Of a DNA stretch of 64,000 nucleotides, positions 1 to 13,117 are shown one piece after another. Below the pieces are notes generated by a model that searched no databases, was not told where the DNA came from, and was given only the letters and a program-made list of their open reading frames with translations. Location: positions 2,604,001 through 2,668,000 of the forward strand of contig NBBA01000002.1 in NCBI GenBank assembly GCA_002794785.1. Reading direction: 5' to 3'. Positions within the stretch are counted from its first letter, which is position 1. Every line of letters begins with the position of its first letter. The position numbers and the translations under genes were made by a program. This stretch comes from Coniferiporia sulphurascens. Lineage: Eukaryota > Basidiomycota > Agaricomycetes > Hymenochaetales > Hymenochaetaceae.

Positions 1-1377
1 TCGAACTTCTGAGCGAGCTGCCGTGAACCCGGTGCCAGTGATGGGGCTGGGACTAATTCTCGCTTACGAGCCCGAACACGCGGCATACGGCACGCAGGGG
101 CGCGATCGCAGCACCCGGCGGCCTGGGGGTATGTATGTATCATACGTACGTATGTATTTTTGGTTTTTTTTACTTTGAGAACAGGCTTTCGGATATAGCG
201 TCCGACTCGGATGTACAGTACAGTACTGTATGTGGCGGCGGCGGTGGAACGACGTCATCTGCATCAAACATCTAAGCATCCAACTGCCACCGTTCGGCCC
301 CCTCCCGAACAACGCACACATATATAGATTAAAATGAAGAAAAAAGACGCGAAGGAAAAGGGAGCCGGATAGCGGGAAACGCCAGCCTTGAGTCTGAGGT
401 TCAAGTTCGCATCAGGAGCGCTGACTCACCCTCCGGGCGTTTGCGTGTAGATGGTCGGGCTCGGCCGTGCACTGTGGCACTTGTGGCACTGTGGAGTACC
501 TGGCTCACCTGTCGCAGACTCGATATTTGCGAGCGCACGACACGTGAGGCTACGTCTACTCTTGTGCCCCTTGGACCTTGGTCGCTGCTGGTACTCCCCG
601 TCAGCCCCCGTGCCTCCGGCGCCTCCCGACCCACAATCACACATCCCCGACGCCAAGCTCGAGTTCAAGCACTCGAACCAAAAACTCCGCCCGCAATACT
701 AATCTTAACGTCGGCGGGTACCGCCTCAAGACGGGATCGGGTAGTCTAGGCGAGATCGTGGGTCACCAGCTGCAGACAATAAAATCTTCAACATCTACTA
801 TGTTCCAACTCTATTTTTGCAACTAAAATTAATGGACGATCTATCGTATCTCTCTGCATTTCGTCCGATATCCTGCAATCTCTGCATTAGCGTCGTTGCA
901 TTTCCCCCTCTCCTCAGCACGAGACTTGGGTCTATGGCAGATCCGGTCCCGAATCCGAGACACGTCGGAGTCGGGTCCATACCTGTCTCTAGATCTGTGG
1001 CTGATTCGATTCGATTTCTAATTCCCGCTCCCTGCCTCTTGGGTCTCCACAACGTCGGGTAACCTGCTCTGCGGATGGCGGGTGACGGATGGCGGATACC
1101 GTTTTTTTTGAGGGCCACTCACTACGTCGATAATGCACAGGTGACGAATTAATGTGGGTCATCTGACCATGGATCATGGATCACAGAACTCGTGAATCGT
1201 GATCGACACGGCGGCGGCGGCGTCAGCGTCAGCGTAATTTATGGGGTTTCTTTTTTCTTTTCTCTCCTTTTTCGCAGTATTAATCGGCGCTCGGTGTCGA
1301 GTCGAGTCGCGTGCGCCCTGTGGCTCTGATTAATACCGACGCGGACATCCGAGTCCTCAAGTCTAGACCGGGTTACC

Positions 1378-1391
1378 CAGTACTAGTACTG
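1378..1391. repeat. Perfect 14-bp palindrome CAGTACTAGTACTG
   Basis: The sequence equals its own reverse complement. The same 14-base core recurs at 1537-1550 inside a longer 18-base palindrome, and shorter relatives (ACTAGTACTAGT at 8842-8853, CTAGTACTAG at 4815-4824, TACAGTACTGTA at 219-230) lie across the first 9 kb. Confidence 0.85.
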
Positions 1392-1534
1392 ACATCAGCA
1401 GCGTCAGCAGTATCATTAATTTCTAATGGACATAATTAAGGAACCCGCACCCACACTATTGCGTCTCGGGACGATCGAACGACGGACGATCTGCACAAAC
1501 TGTAAAACGTACGTGTCTCGGGGAGGGCCGGGGC

Positions 1535-1552
1535 ACCAGTACTAGTACTGGT
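1535..1552. repeat. Perfect 18-bp palindrome ACCAGTACTAGTACTGGT
   Basis: This is a self-complementary 18-mer containing the same 14-base core as the palindrome at 1378-1391, about 160 bases away. It may be a dimeric protein binding site or a product of local repeat expansion; nothing in the sequence decides between these. Confidence 0.85.
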
Positions 1553-2065
1553 CTCACCTCCGTACCTTAAGCTTGGGTTCTCGACGCGACTCTGGAGTCT
1601 GGCCCTCCCTCCGCCGCAGCCGCAAAATAGACAGACAGACAGAATGGGTCAGCCTCGAATCCGACGGCGAGTCTTTTCTTTTCTTAAACCCGAATATATT
1701 GACCATTCTCTTCTTTTTCTTTTTTAACATTTATTCGAGAACGCAATTCGACGCCATCATTCCTTCATTCCTTATCCACGCACAGCGGCACAGGATGAAC
1801 TTGTGAAGTATGTAATGGAGCCAGTGGCGCGGCTTTACCCCTCCCCCCCACCCTTCCCTCGGGCGTTCCCGTGTGCTTCGCACAAGAGATTAATACCGTT
1901 TGATGCCTGCACCTGCCCTAACGTCTCCGTACGAAGAAGAAGAGGAGACACCCGCGAAGGCTTCGTTCGGCCTTTTGCTTCTTCGCGCGCGGGAGCAGGA
2001 GCGGGAGGGGTTGGAGGTGGAGAAGCTCAAGCGCCCAGGGCACCACATTATATTACAATATGTGT

Positions 2066-2117
2066 AATTGTATTGTATTGTATTGTATTACTTACTTATC
2101 ACTTACTTACTTACTTC
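2066..2117. repeat. Compound microsatellite, TATTG then ACTT units
   Basis: Several TATTG units run directly into ACTT/CTTA units, interrupted once. Other simple repeats in the same gene-poor region are AATG units at 2596-2614 and GGACTC units near 3853-3870. Confidence 0.8.
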
Positions 2118-5100
2118 TCAGGGACAACGCTTACTGCAAAGTTAAGCAATAAGTAGGTATCCTTATTCTGATTTCTTGGCATTTAACGTTGGTGTTCGAC
2201 ATCTTTTCTAGACGATTATCCGCTGCTTTTGAATTAAATTGCATCGCGTTGCGCTACGATCAGATGATGGGCGGCGCGATGCTCGGCCTCAGGCTCAAGC
2301 TTTGGTTTGTGCCTGTCGGTGCTAGAGGACACTCAGTCTGGCAATACAACACTAGTAACTTATGTAGCTACTTATCCCCGCCTCGGATCGCCCGCCGCGC
2401 GGCGCAGCGCATCTTACATCTTACATCTTACATTAATTGTATGTTTACGTGCCCGTGCCGTATGCCAGTGTTCGGCCGGGAACTTGCGCGCTTCCGAGTC
2501 GCGTAACGAAGGCACACTGCAAGGCATGGGAGGAAGGGAGGTTGCCGCGTTTCGTTTTGAGTGTTACTTACTTACTGTATGTACTGGTACTGGGAAATGA
2601 ATGAATGAATGAATTAGATCTGAATTGTCGGTGTTGAAATCGAATATCGAAGTCGGAAACATATCGAATTCATCGAACCGTCGTCGGATTTCGGATTTGT
2701 GGCGCGAATTACTGTACTGGTACTTGAAGCATCGCGGGAGTATGCGTATGCTCAGTGCTCACCCAGGCTGTCCAGCGTATTGTACTATATGATAAATTTG
2801 GTAAATGATGTGGACTTAATAGGAAAGAGGAAGAGATAGCAACGTGTATCGTGCATCGTGCAACGTGCACCGGCGACGCTCTCGGTGCTTTTTGTGGGCG
2901 ATAAAAGCTCGAAGCCCGAAGCTCGACGCCCCAAGCGGCTACTGCCAGTAGTGGCGGTAGCACTCATTGATAAGCAAGTAAGCAAAATGAGATAAGTAAG
3001 TGTGCGCGTAGAAGGGGCCGGGATAAGCCTGAGTCCCTGCCTGCCTATTTGCCCTGCGCAGAGGCCGCCGCGTCGGGTCCCGGATAACGATACATGAGTA
3101 GCTTCAAACGTCCAAAATATTTATATTATACAGTGGCCGAGAGACCTAGGTCTGGTCCACCGTACCTCCAACTTCAACTTCATCCGAGCCCCCCGAGTCC
3201 CGACACCGAGACTACCTTACGCGAATTCCTTTCTCTCGAACAAGCAGGCACAGACTGCGCGTATACTGTACAGTAGCCTTTGCGGGGGGAGGGGGGGCCT
3301 GGCCTGGGCCTGGCCAGGCCAGGCTCTGACCGCTACTAGTAGTACTGTCACTGGTTGCGCGTACTAACGGTGTACGTACTAATTTCGACGGGGGTGGTGG
3401 TTGCAAAAAGCCTCGTTTCGGCAGGACCCGAGCCCAAGACGCGAGATGCAAAGCGCAAAGTGCCGAGCACCGGCGGGATCACGTACGGCAGCAACTGTTA
3501 GCCGTGCACACACTAGACTACTGTGCACCCACCCCCCTTGTTGCTAGCCGACTCAAAACTCTTATTGGACTTGGACTCGGCCTTTGGCTTTGGCTTTGGC
3601 TCGGACGCAGCCGAATCAACGAGCTCAGGCTCGGCGGACTCCGTTACATGTGTGATGGGAATTAAGCTATACAGTCGAATAGTACGTCCGCTTGGGCGCT
3701 TCCCACCTGCTCCAAGATGTGAATACAGTACATACATAGGTTTAACCTATCAGGATCATTTGTGTAGAGTTGCAATGATGATGAGGAGGATGATCTGGAA
3801 TTTACCCGCGAGTGTGAGTGAGTACCCTCTCAGTCTCACTTGGGTGCGTGACTCGGACTCGGACTCGGATAGGAGCTGGTTCAATGCAACGGACCACGTA
3901 CTGCTTAATGTCCGCTCTAACGCCGTCGCCGCGAGCTGGGTGTAATACAGTGCGAACTCGAATGGTCAATGCATTGTGTTGCTGAGTTGCACGCCAAGCC
4001 CCCTCCCGTACCCCAAGTTCAATGTCCAAGTTCGGGTACAGTTTGTCCAACGCGGCGGGGTCGGCGGACGACCGGTCGCCACACCAGCCACTGGCAGCCA
4101 CAATCGGGTCTCGGCAGACGGTTGCGAGGGCACATCTTCACTTCTTCGCATCCACGCACAAGGACGGACGGGTAAGTACGTCCAGGCAGGTCCGTGTCCA
4201 AGTGCGGATGCATTGTGCAATGTGTGACATGGCGTGTATATATTTAAATGTTGGTGGTGATGGATGGGCGCTCCGGGCGGGGTGTCTAACTTGAAGTCGC
4301 GTCGGCGTCGCCCGAGAGAAGTGAGAAGAAGGGACGTTAGCCGCGTCGCGACCGCTCCTCTGCCCGCTGATGTCCGGGCTAGGACGTGCCCCCCCTGGGG
4401 CGGCGGCGGTACATATGTACATTCCGGCACTAGCACCAGGTCCGGGCGCTGTGCCTCGTTGTGTGTACGGGTATGTGCGTTGGGTGGATTTTCCTAATAG
4501 ATTTGAGTAGAATTTGACAATTTGACTCGATATATAACTAACGGAATCTTTTCACGTTTACAAAACTCAGCCTGACGTACGTGGGCACGGCAAACAGCGC
4601 GCTGCCTGGGAGCGACCGACGGGTGGCGCCGTGTGCATACGGTTTGTTCAGTTTGTTAATCTGTTCTGTCCATCACCGTCGGCGGTGATCGCGGTCTTTA
4701 CAGGCGGGGAAGACGGTGCCAGTATTTGTGATAAGGGGTGAACAAAGCAGGGTAGTGGGGCCAAAGTGCGCCGTCCGCCGCTACCGTCGCCGTCGCGGAT
4801 ACTACCGTTTGTGGCTAGTACTAGTGCGTGCGCGCGCGGTTTGGTCCCACGCCCGTCGATCTCTGACCTCGGAGTCGCGCTGACTCGCACCGCCGTGGGT
4901 GCGCTCGCTGTGGGTCCTAGCGCGGCCGACACGGTGGCGGTAGCGAATTAGCGGCACGAAACAGAACTATAATTTTTTTAAATTTTCTTTCGCTTCGGAT
5001 GACGATCGACTGCGTTTGGCGAACTCTGAAAATTTTCGAGGGGACTCATCATCTTGAGAGAAGAGATGAGAGATGAGAGAGGGAAAGAGGCCAGCTCACA

Positions 5101-5850
5101 CGGCATTTCCGCATGCGTCCTGGATACCATGATACGAGTTTATTGGCGTTTAATATTAACGCACTCGGACCATCGTCATCAGTTCATCGTCGTCGTCATC
5201 ATCGTTAATATTTCGCCGCAAGCCCATTGCGGGACCGCACAGGACGCATACAGCCAGACAAGAGCTTAACACACTACTTAGACCGCAAAGTTCTTTTTTG
5301 CCAGCGCAGCACGCAGGGCCCCCAGCGTCACCGTCAGCATCAACATCAGCAAGGTATCAGCGGAACATCAGCCCAGAAGTGCACCTGGGGACAAGCAGCT
5401 GGTTGTGCGCTGCCGCTTAAGGAAGTCGCACCTCCCCCGAGAAGAGAAGGCAAAGCGAAAACGAAACCCCAAAGAACTCGCGTGAGCATGCGGTCGCTGC
5501 AATATTGTATATTTTTATTGTATATTTTATATTTGTCACTGCTTCGACCTTCGTCACTTCGTCACTTCGTTTCTTCGTTTCTTCGCGGGTTCGAGTCTTC
5601 GCGTGCTTCGTTCGCAATTCCAGTGATGTGACACCCCCGTGCGCTGTGTTGGGACCGGCTCTCTGTCACCCGTGACCGGCACCCGCCGAGAGGGTGAGAG
5701 GAGAAACCCAGAGGACAGGCGCAAGCAGCGTGGTTGAGCGTCGCAAATGCGGACATCGATAGACCAACTCGGGGAAACCCTCCGTCGCCCACCCTCCCCA
5801 GCTCCCGCCTTCTGTGCCCGGCGTAGCAGCGGTACGTGAAGACGTAAGTG

Positions 5851-5880
5851 GAGGAGGCGGCGGTGGCGGCGGCGGCGGCT
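5851..5880. repeat. GGC-rich trinucleotide repeat
   Basis: A run of GGC/GGA/GGT triplets. It is open in several frames and inflates small chance reading frames around it, so I do not take those as genes. Confidence 0.75.
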
Positions 5881-8800
5881 CCTTTTTCCGCAGCATCCCG
5901 GCTGGTTCCAGTTCCACACACCCTCAGCTTCGACTTCCCAGGCCTTTCCTATTCCGGCGTCTGCGATGCACAGAAGGCGTTGCGGAGTACGAGCTCTCTC
6001 CTCTCAGTCTCTCTTTCCCGCCTTCTTTGAGATCGCGGTCCCCGGCACTGGGCGCTGGGCGCTGAATGTGCGTAGGTGTAAATGACGGTAGCAGCTCTAC
6101 CTCCCCCCCTTTAACTGTACCCGCGCTTCGCATGAGAGCCTCGCAGTTCGCTCTGCATCACTTTCCCGCCTCTTTTAGTCTTTTCCTGTGAGAGCGCGTC
6201 GTCGGACTTGTAGGGCTTCTTCCAGGTTTTTTGGTTACCCCAACCTCCCGCTTTCGGTCTCTGCTCTCGCGTTTCTCTGTCCTATTTCCATTTCCCTTTC
6301 TCTTCTCTCTCTCTCCCTGCGCACTCCACCCCAAAGCGCTTCTCTCCTCGGCTGCCAGGTACTTGGCCACCCTAGTACGTACGGAATCCAATGCAAAGCT
6401 GCGCAATTCCAAGAACGACCCCTCAACGTCCGAGTCTATTCGGATTGTCAGGGGCAACCCGCAGGGAGTAGACTGTATAGAAAGCGAGGGAAGGGGGAAT
6501 GCGGATAGCTACTTTGTGGCGTTCAAGTCCTTCCTATTTCGTCCGTCTCCCTCCTGAGTAACCTCGCACCCTCTGCAGCGAAGCGGAACCAGAAATGCAT
6601 AGCTCGGAAGACACAGCGCAGAACAAAGAAAAATTCCAAGACTTCTTCCAGTACATACTCTGGAAGAAGAAAAAAAAGAAAGAACAGAAAGAACTCGATC
6701 GAACTCAGGCTGCCGTAGTAATAGCACCGGGCTTTGCCGGCCGCCGTGCCTTTTATCGCTTTCAAGTCGGACTCGGAGGGTGGCGCCGCTCTCGCCTTGA
6801 TTTCAAGTTTTTGCAGTCGGAAAAATTTCCGTTCTTCCCAGCTAGGAGAGTGGAAGGCCGAAGTGCAGTCCCTCTTGCTCGTTTGTTTTTCCGCATCTTC
6901 GGTGGCACCCGCCCGCGCACGTCCGAGTCGTCCCTCTCTCTCGGCATTTATGCTCGAGCCTGAACTCGATTGAAAGCAACAAGGTCTCGTGCTTACTAAC
7001 GGCGCATGATTTGCGCCAGGTACCACCGTGACCGACACACCCAAAATGACGAGAACAAATCCCGAGAAACGGAATCGCGGGACCACGGGGTGAGGCGCGC
7101 GCGGCTGCGTCCCTGCGCTAAGCCCTCTACGTATGGGCGCGTGGCTTACGGTGGGGGTCATTTGGGCCATTAATTCAGTCAATTTATATATTTACGGCGA
7201 ACCTGATCTACGACAAAGGCAAAGAACAAAGCCTGAGCTTGGGGGAGTTTTCCGAAACGCGGCCTGCAATTGCCTTCCTCCCTCCCCCCTGTAATGTTTC
7301 CGAATCCTGGGGTAGACGTTCCAGAAGCCTGCCTTTGCAATGTGTCCCTTCTGGTGAAACGCTGAGTGCGTTACGATACGAAAAAAATAAATGCGTCCGT
7401 AACCCCCTCCTTCCCCCGCGCGCGTGTCGCGGTTCTGCGGTGCAGATCGAGAAAAGCGTCTCTTTTTGGGCGTATATATGGCTTTGATCACGCGTTATGC
7501 AATATCTTGGTCCTGCCGGCGGTAGTTTTCCCCTTGTAATATGACTCGGAGGGGCTCCCCCGCTCGCCCCTATGTCCGTCGTGTCGGTGTGGGCGGTGCC
7601 GATCACCTGCCCCCGCCGGAGTCTGAGGCCCGCTCCGAGTCCGAGTCGTATCATCTGCATGTACAGTACAGCCATTTCGTAATACTTAATGATTAACACC
7701 CGTGACGGCGGCGGCGGCTGCAGTGCAGTAAATACAGTAGTAGGAATTCTTAGAGCTTCGAGCCTCGTTATCCCGCAAACACGTAATTTGCAAAGCTTAA
7801 CTACAGTAAGTGGGCAGGCCGCAGCCTGAGTGAGTAAGTTATCTATCCTCTCGGCAGGGCGATCGGCACCCGGAGATAAGTTCACGGTAGAGGCTGAGGC
7901 AAGTTGCCGCTTTTTCTTTTCCTCCTTTCCCTCCCTTCCGAGTCGGTTCTTTAGAGAAGCATAGATGGGGACACGCACGCGCGCATGCGCACGGGTTCAA
8001 TCCGAACCAGAACCAGAACCTTGACCTAGTCAGTTCTGAGTAGTCTTGGACTCTTGGCTAGTACATGCAGTACACCCACTAGCTTCACGGCTTCACGCGC
8101 AAACCCGCGGTTGTAATACAGCCGCAAACCTGGCGGCGCAGTGCCAGTAGGACTCTATGCAAATGTAAATGTACATGTACATGCGTGCACTGCAACGCAT
8201 CCCGCCCCAAGCCCCAAGCCCTATCGGCTCGTTTCAGGGGTTGTTCTCAGAACGAAATGGATGCCATTAGTATTGCTCTTACGCTTCGCCCCAACCTCAG
8301 GCTTCTCTCACCCACTCCGGACGCAGTTGTAGTGTTCGTTCTCCCGCGATCGCGTTCACGTTCGACTTCAAGTCTAAGCCAAACATGGCTACTTTCAAGT
8401 TGGCGGCATGTATTGTACATATCACGGCTGTGTCGCGGTCTTGTATATACTTTGCTAAGAATTTATTTATCTTACTACATGGGAATCGCCCCAAGTCCGA
8501 CTGCGGCGCACACCGCGACGCGCGTAGAAGCCGACGCTGGTGCCGATGCCTTTGTCTATCTAGTCTATCTAGAGTTTCGCGTGATCCGTATTCGTTCGTT
8601 CAGGAATCAGGACCCGCGAACCCCTTCTCGGGTTCTTGCGTGCGCGAGCGCGCACGATCGCGCTCTGGTTAGTATTTTTCGCTAAGCGTAAATAAGTCAC
8701 CGGTCGATCGGACGGTCAATACAGTGCATCTCCTGTAGCCTTGCGTATTGTGATCCTTTTTTGGAAGGGTCCGCCAGTACTAGTGGTGCAATAGGTTAAT

Positions 8801-11800
8801 TTTGACACCTACTGTATGTCGGTTCTGAGCGTTGTGCTAACACTAGTACTAGTATTGTAAAGGCCCAGCATGGGGCTAGCGAGCTCCTCGAGTTTCCTTT
8901 TGTGAAGGAATCCAAGCCTAATCTCTAATATACTTCCTTCTTTTCAGAGCTTCCTTTTCGTCTCCAATATTACTATCTCTTAAACAACCGCGCTCGAGGC
9001 CGGCTTTTCGACCGTCTGTAATCAGGCTGGCCCTGAGTGCTGGCAATCATAGAATGGACCATGACTGAGAACTCCACTGGCATGACTAGTTCGCCCGAGC
9101 CCGAGTAGCGTCTACTTAGTAACCGCGCGATAGCAGACTACGTATACCGACTCGTATCCTCCACGTCTGATAAATAATTATGCTTAATTGATCGCGAGCG
9201 TGCGAGAAAACTGCGATAGAAAGAAAAGGCTCGAATAAACAGGCGATCGCTTGATTGACATCTATCAATCACCTTCGGCATCCGCCGCGCGACTCTTGTC
9301 TCCCATCGCAATTAAGAGAGAAACGGCGGGTGGGTGTCCACTGGCCCGTATCCCCATTGGGCGAGGGACGGACGTCACGGACGTCGGGCGCAGATCGCCG
9401 CCGTCCCCCGGCTCTTTCCTTTCACCTCGTCGCGTTCGCGTCCCTCGCCGATCTCGATGCCGTGTCAGGACTCAAGACTCGGGACCGTCCTCTGGCCGGA
9501 GCGTAGGAAGAAGAGGGAGAACGAGCTGCTGCGCCTGTCAGCCGGTGCTTCCTTTACTGCGGCATCAACCGATAACCCCCGCCAGGGCGCCCTGAGTGGA
9601 CCCACGTCCGCCGTGACTTTACGCGTTGCGATGCGACTTGCGCGCTTGGAATGACACGCTCTTATCGTACTCGGGTTCCTGGCTGGTATTACTTACTTAC
9701 TGGGCTTCCAAAGCGTTCTGATGTTTGCTCGACTTGGAGTCAGACTTTCGCTGCGGTGTTATTTGCGAGGCCGCGTAAAATACAATACAATACGATAAGT
9801 ACAATACGCCCTGAAACGGCTGGGAAGGCAACTCTCGACCTTTCGGGACCTCCCGTGCGGCGGTTTCTTAGCGGAAAAAAAGGACCAAAGTCCGGATAAT
9901 CCTGGTTTATGTGGCAACTTAGTAAGATGTGGATTTATACTAGTGGCTTAGTTGTGTATCACGATATATATAGGATATATTGCTGTAATCCCGTGCTGGC
10001 ATTGCATTGCATGCTTACATTTTCATTCATGTGGCGCGCTTCGGAGCTTCTGGGCGATCTCGGATCGGCAGCGGTTAATATCTGGTATGTATCTGCATTT
10101 GCATTTGCGTTTGCGTTTCAATTTTTTCGCCCGATTGCATTTAGTAAGTAAGGTCTGCATTCGTGTTTCCCTTTGAGCGAATCTGAGGCTGCGCTTGCGC
10201 TGGATCGAATGGATGCAGCTTCCGTATGACGCTATGGGCGGTGTCGCGGTGTTCGCGGTGGCGCAGCGGATTCGATATTTTAAGAAAATGATCGGGGTTT
10301 CGAGAGTAGGATTATTCAAGTTAGTATCTCACTGGTGGAGTTCGGTTCGGCACGTTCTTGGGTCACCATAGTAAAACAAAGGCATCGTAATTACTAGGGC
10401 GAGTCGACGGATCTGAAGTTGATTGAGCACCTGCCGTCGGCACCAGCTGACCCGCCCAGCGATCGCTGGTCCTCTGACACGCACCCGGTGCCTTGTACAG
10501 TCGCAGTGCCCCACCAAGCTCCGCCCGACTCGCAGACCAGTTCGCCTGTCTGTAGCGACTCGGCCTGTTCCATTCGGCCACCCCCGAGTGAGTCGTCGTG
10601 TAATTGCGTCTCCAGCCGACGCGAGCGCTTTGTATCTTAATTGCCGCGCTTAGCATGCGTATATATGCTATTTACTATTGAAAGCGAAAGCGAAGAAAAA
10701 AAGACCAACTCAAATCAAATCAAACCGGCGACGAGCGCGGCTGCTGACGTTTAGGTGCTTTGAATAGAGTGACCCTAGCTCCCGGCGTCATATGCTGCAA
10801 TATATTGCGACACATATATAATTACTTATCCGCGTAAGGGGGGAGGAGCTGTCAGCGAGCGGCGTTGGCCGAGATACCATCGTCATCGTATCTCGGGCGC
10901 TAAAACGCACCTTGGCGAGCGGTGCTTCTTTCTGGCCGAGCTTGAGTTACAGATAGGGAAAGAGGGAGAGGGAGAGAGAGAAAGTTGATTAATTGGGGAA
11001 AGCACGTTTTTTGTGTCGGTTGCGCATAGATGGAATGAAAGATGAATGTGCGCTTGAATGAATGAATGATCACTATGGCCGTCGACGAGAATGCAGCTGT
11101 GTAGATGGCAGAGGACCTTGGCAGTGGCAGGTGCTCTGCTGAATTCCTGACCGTGTGTGACTTTGCACGCAAGCTAGTAGTGTGCCGTGACCCAGTGCAG
11201 ATCCGAGCACAGGTACGGGGTAGTGCGAAGTTTCGCCCCGCTGCTACGCATCACGTACACGTACGGCGAGCTGCTAGGATCCCGGGTCTCCCCCCCTCCT
11301 GGCACTTGTTTCTCCAATCCAGGTTTAGCTCCGCATCCGCCCCTCCCCTCCCCTCTTAACCGACAGATTCGAACAATCGTATTTTGGCAGGTCGTTAGCG
11401 TGATATCCCCCCCTCTCTAAGTACAGTATCATCATACCCGTTTGGGAGCAGGCAATTTCCTGCCGTGAAGGGACGTGGAGATCGCGTCGAACAGACTCGG
11501 CCTTATCCCCCCACGTCCCCCTGGCGAGCCCGGGTCGTAATAAGCATCATTTGTTAAGTTGTCATGGCTGACGATGCGCGTATGATGTGCCTTCTGTATG
11601 AGGTGCTTGTTAGGAAACATGAGTCTTTCCATTTATTTATTCAAACAACTTGCCTTAAGGTCAGATAATTAATATCAATTAATGCTCAAGCTCCGTCGAC
11701 GGTACGGACTTGGAAAAGGCGGTGTTATCCATTCTGCAAGTAGGAGAGGGGATCTACGATCGGTCACCCGGAAACTGCCGAACCAAAAAAGAAATAAGCG

Positions 11801-13117
11801 TTTTTTAAATGTATTCTGACCCTCAGAATAATGTGCTTATAGTAAAAATCAGCGTGCAAGCGGGAGATTTAAAGGATTATAAAATAAAATGATGAAAAGA
11901 AATAAGGATATAAGAATATAGCACAACCCCAACCTTCGGGTAGGAATTTCCATTGTGCTTGTACATACTCCGATCACTGGGAGGGGGGCCGGCCCTGGGC
12001 TTTAGAAAAGGCATGTAGAACGTTCGCCCCTGGATCAAGACCTTGCGCCCGTCCCAGCACTTTGGCCTCTGTATGCAGCGTAACCTAATTAACCCTGACC
12101 CCCCCCCTCCCCTCCCCAGCTTAATAAACCTCTAAAAAGGCATGGCTTGTCTTCAACCCTTTTCTTTTTCCTCTTTCTGTTTCTTTGCTCCTTTTTGACT
12201 CGTTTTCTTTTTTCTTTTCTTCTCTTCCGAGTCCTCTGCCTCCTCGATGGAATAGACTTTTGGATTTTTTTTTCGTGGTTATGCATTTTCGCCCCGGTGT
12301 TGGTCGTAACCAAGATTACAGAGCCGTTGTTATCGTGTACGGTACTTACATATGTCGTATCAGACTGCTACCGCATTTTTATTTTTCGCTGCGTGTTCGT
12401 ATCACTGTCAAGCTCCGGAAAGCGCCTGCAGTATTCATGACTAAGGTGCTCCCTTGAAGCATGTACACCCGCGTCGCAATTGAAAAAAAGTAAGAGAGTT
12501 CAGAACTTACGGGAGTTAATCTTCTCCACAGCCATTTCTCGAATCTAACGGTACGCCCGTCATGAAAATCGGAGGTGGGAGGGTCCCTTTTTCATTTCGT
12601 TCCTCCCCTCCCCCCCTTGGCGCTTCCTCCCCCTTCTCCCCCTCCCAACCATTGCAACACGTGTAAAACGCGCTTTGCTATCATGTAAGATGGCCATTTT
12701 GGGATACGGGATTGGACGCGCAAATAGCAGTGTAGGCTTGGCTCAGAGTAACGCGCGCGTTTTTGGCAAGAGTCGAATATTGCATCAGATGAAGTTGTGG
12801 TCGCCCCAAAACGTGAAGCCGATGCTCCGCTGAGGATTTCAAGGCGCAAATGGAAGATGACGCGCCTGGTCCCGGCGACAGAACGCCTAAACTTAGTCGG
12901 CGTTAATGATCGCATCGTCCAGGCGAAATGAAGCAAGACCCAGAAAAGACAAGAAAAAAAAACAGTGTATTAAACCACAGTATACATTCGTCAAGTGCGT
13001 GCTATGTGATATGTCAATCGTCACAAATTCTCTTTTTTTAACCGAAAGCACCCAATCGACCTTCTACTACACGATGCCTAGAGCCTATACACACACCCAG
13101 ATCACATCACGACCACC

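Larger units (their letters stand above)
1..13117. other. Gene-poor, palindrome- and microsatellite-rich region
   Basis: I find no gene here that I can support. Open frames up to about 256 codons occur on both strands (for example 7208-7978 and 6523-7182, minus strand), but they show no known domain, no splice-linked continuation, and repetitive Arg/Ser/Pro-rich translations typical of chance frames in GC-rich DNA. The region holds many short tandem repeats (TATTG, ACTT, AATG, GGACTC, TTTGGC and GGC units) and many perfect palindromes based on AGTACT, ACTAGT and TGTACA. No tRNA, 5S rRNA, long terminal repeat or transposase was recognised. It contrasts sharply with the following 50 kb, where gene spacing is mostly 0.2-1.4 kb. 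It could be a long regulatory or non-coding RNA region, a subtelomeric or pericentromeric segment, or eroded repeat DNA. Confidence 0.7.

Noticed and set aside
5580..5610. GGTTCGAGTC, resembling a tRNA B box
   Set aside because: The flanking bases cannot form the T-stem and there is no A box or acceptor stem at the right distance.
6523..7182. 219-codon open frame on the minus strand with a phenylalanine-rich run
   Set aside because: The Phe run comes from a purine tract on the plus strand; no family resemblance and no promoter or splice context.
7208..7978. 256-codon open frame on the minus strand
   Set aside because: No domain, no splice-linked continuation, composition of chance GC-rich frames; overlapping frames of similar quality on the other strand.
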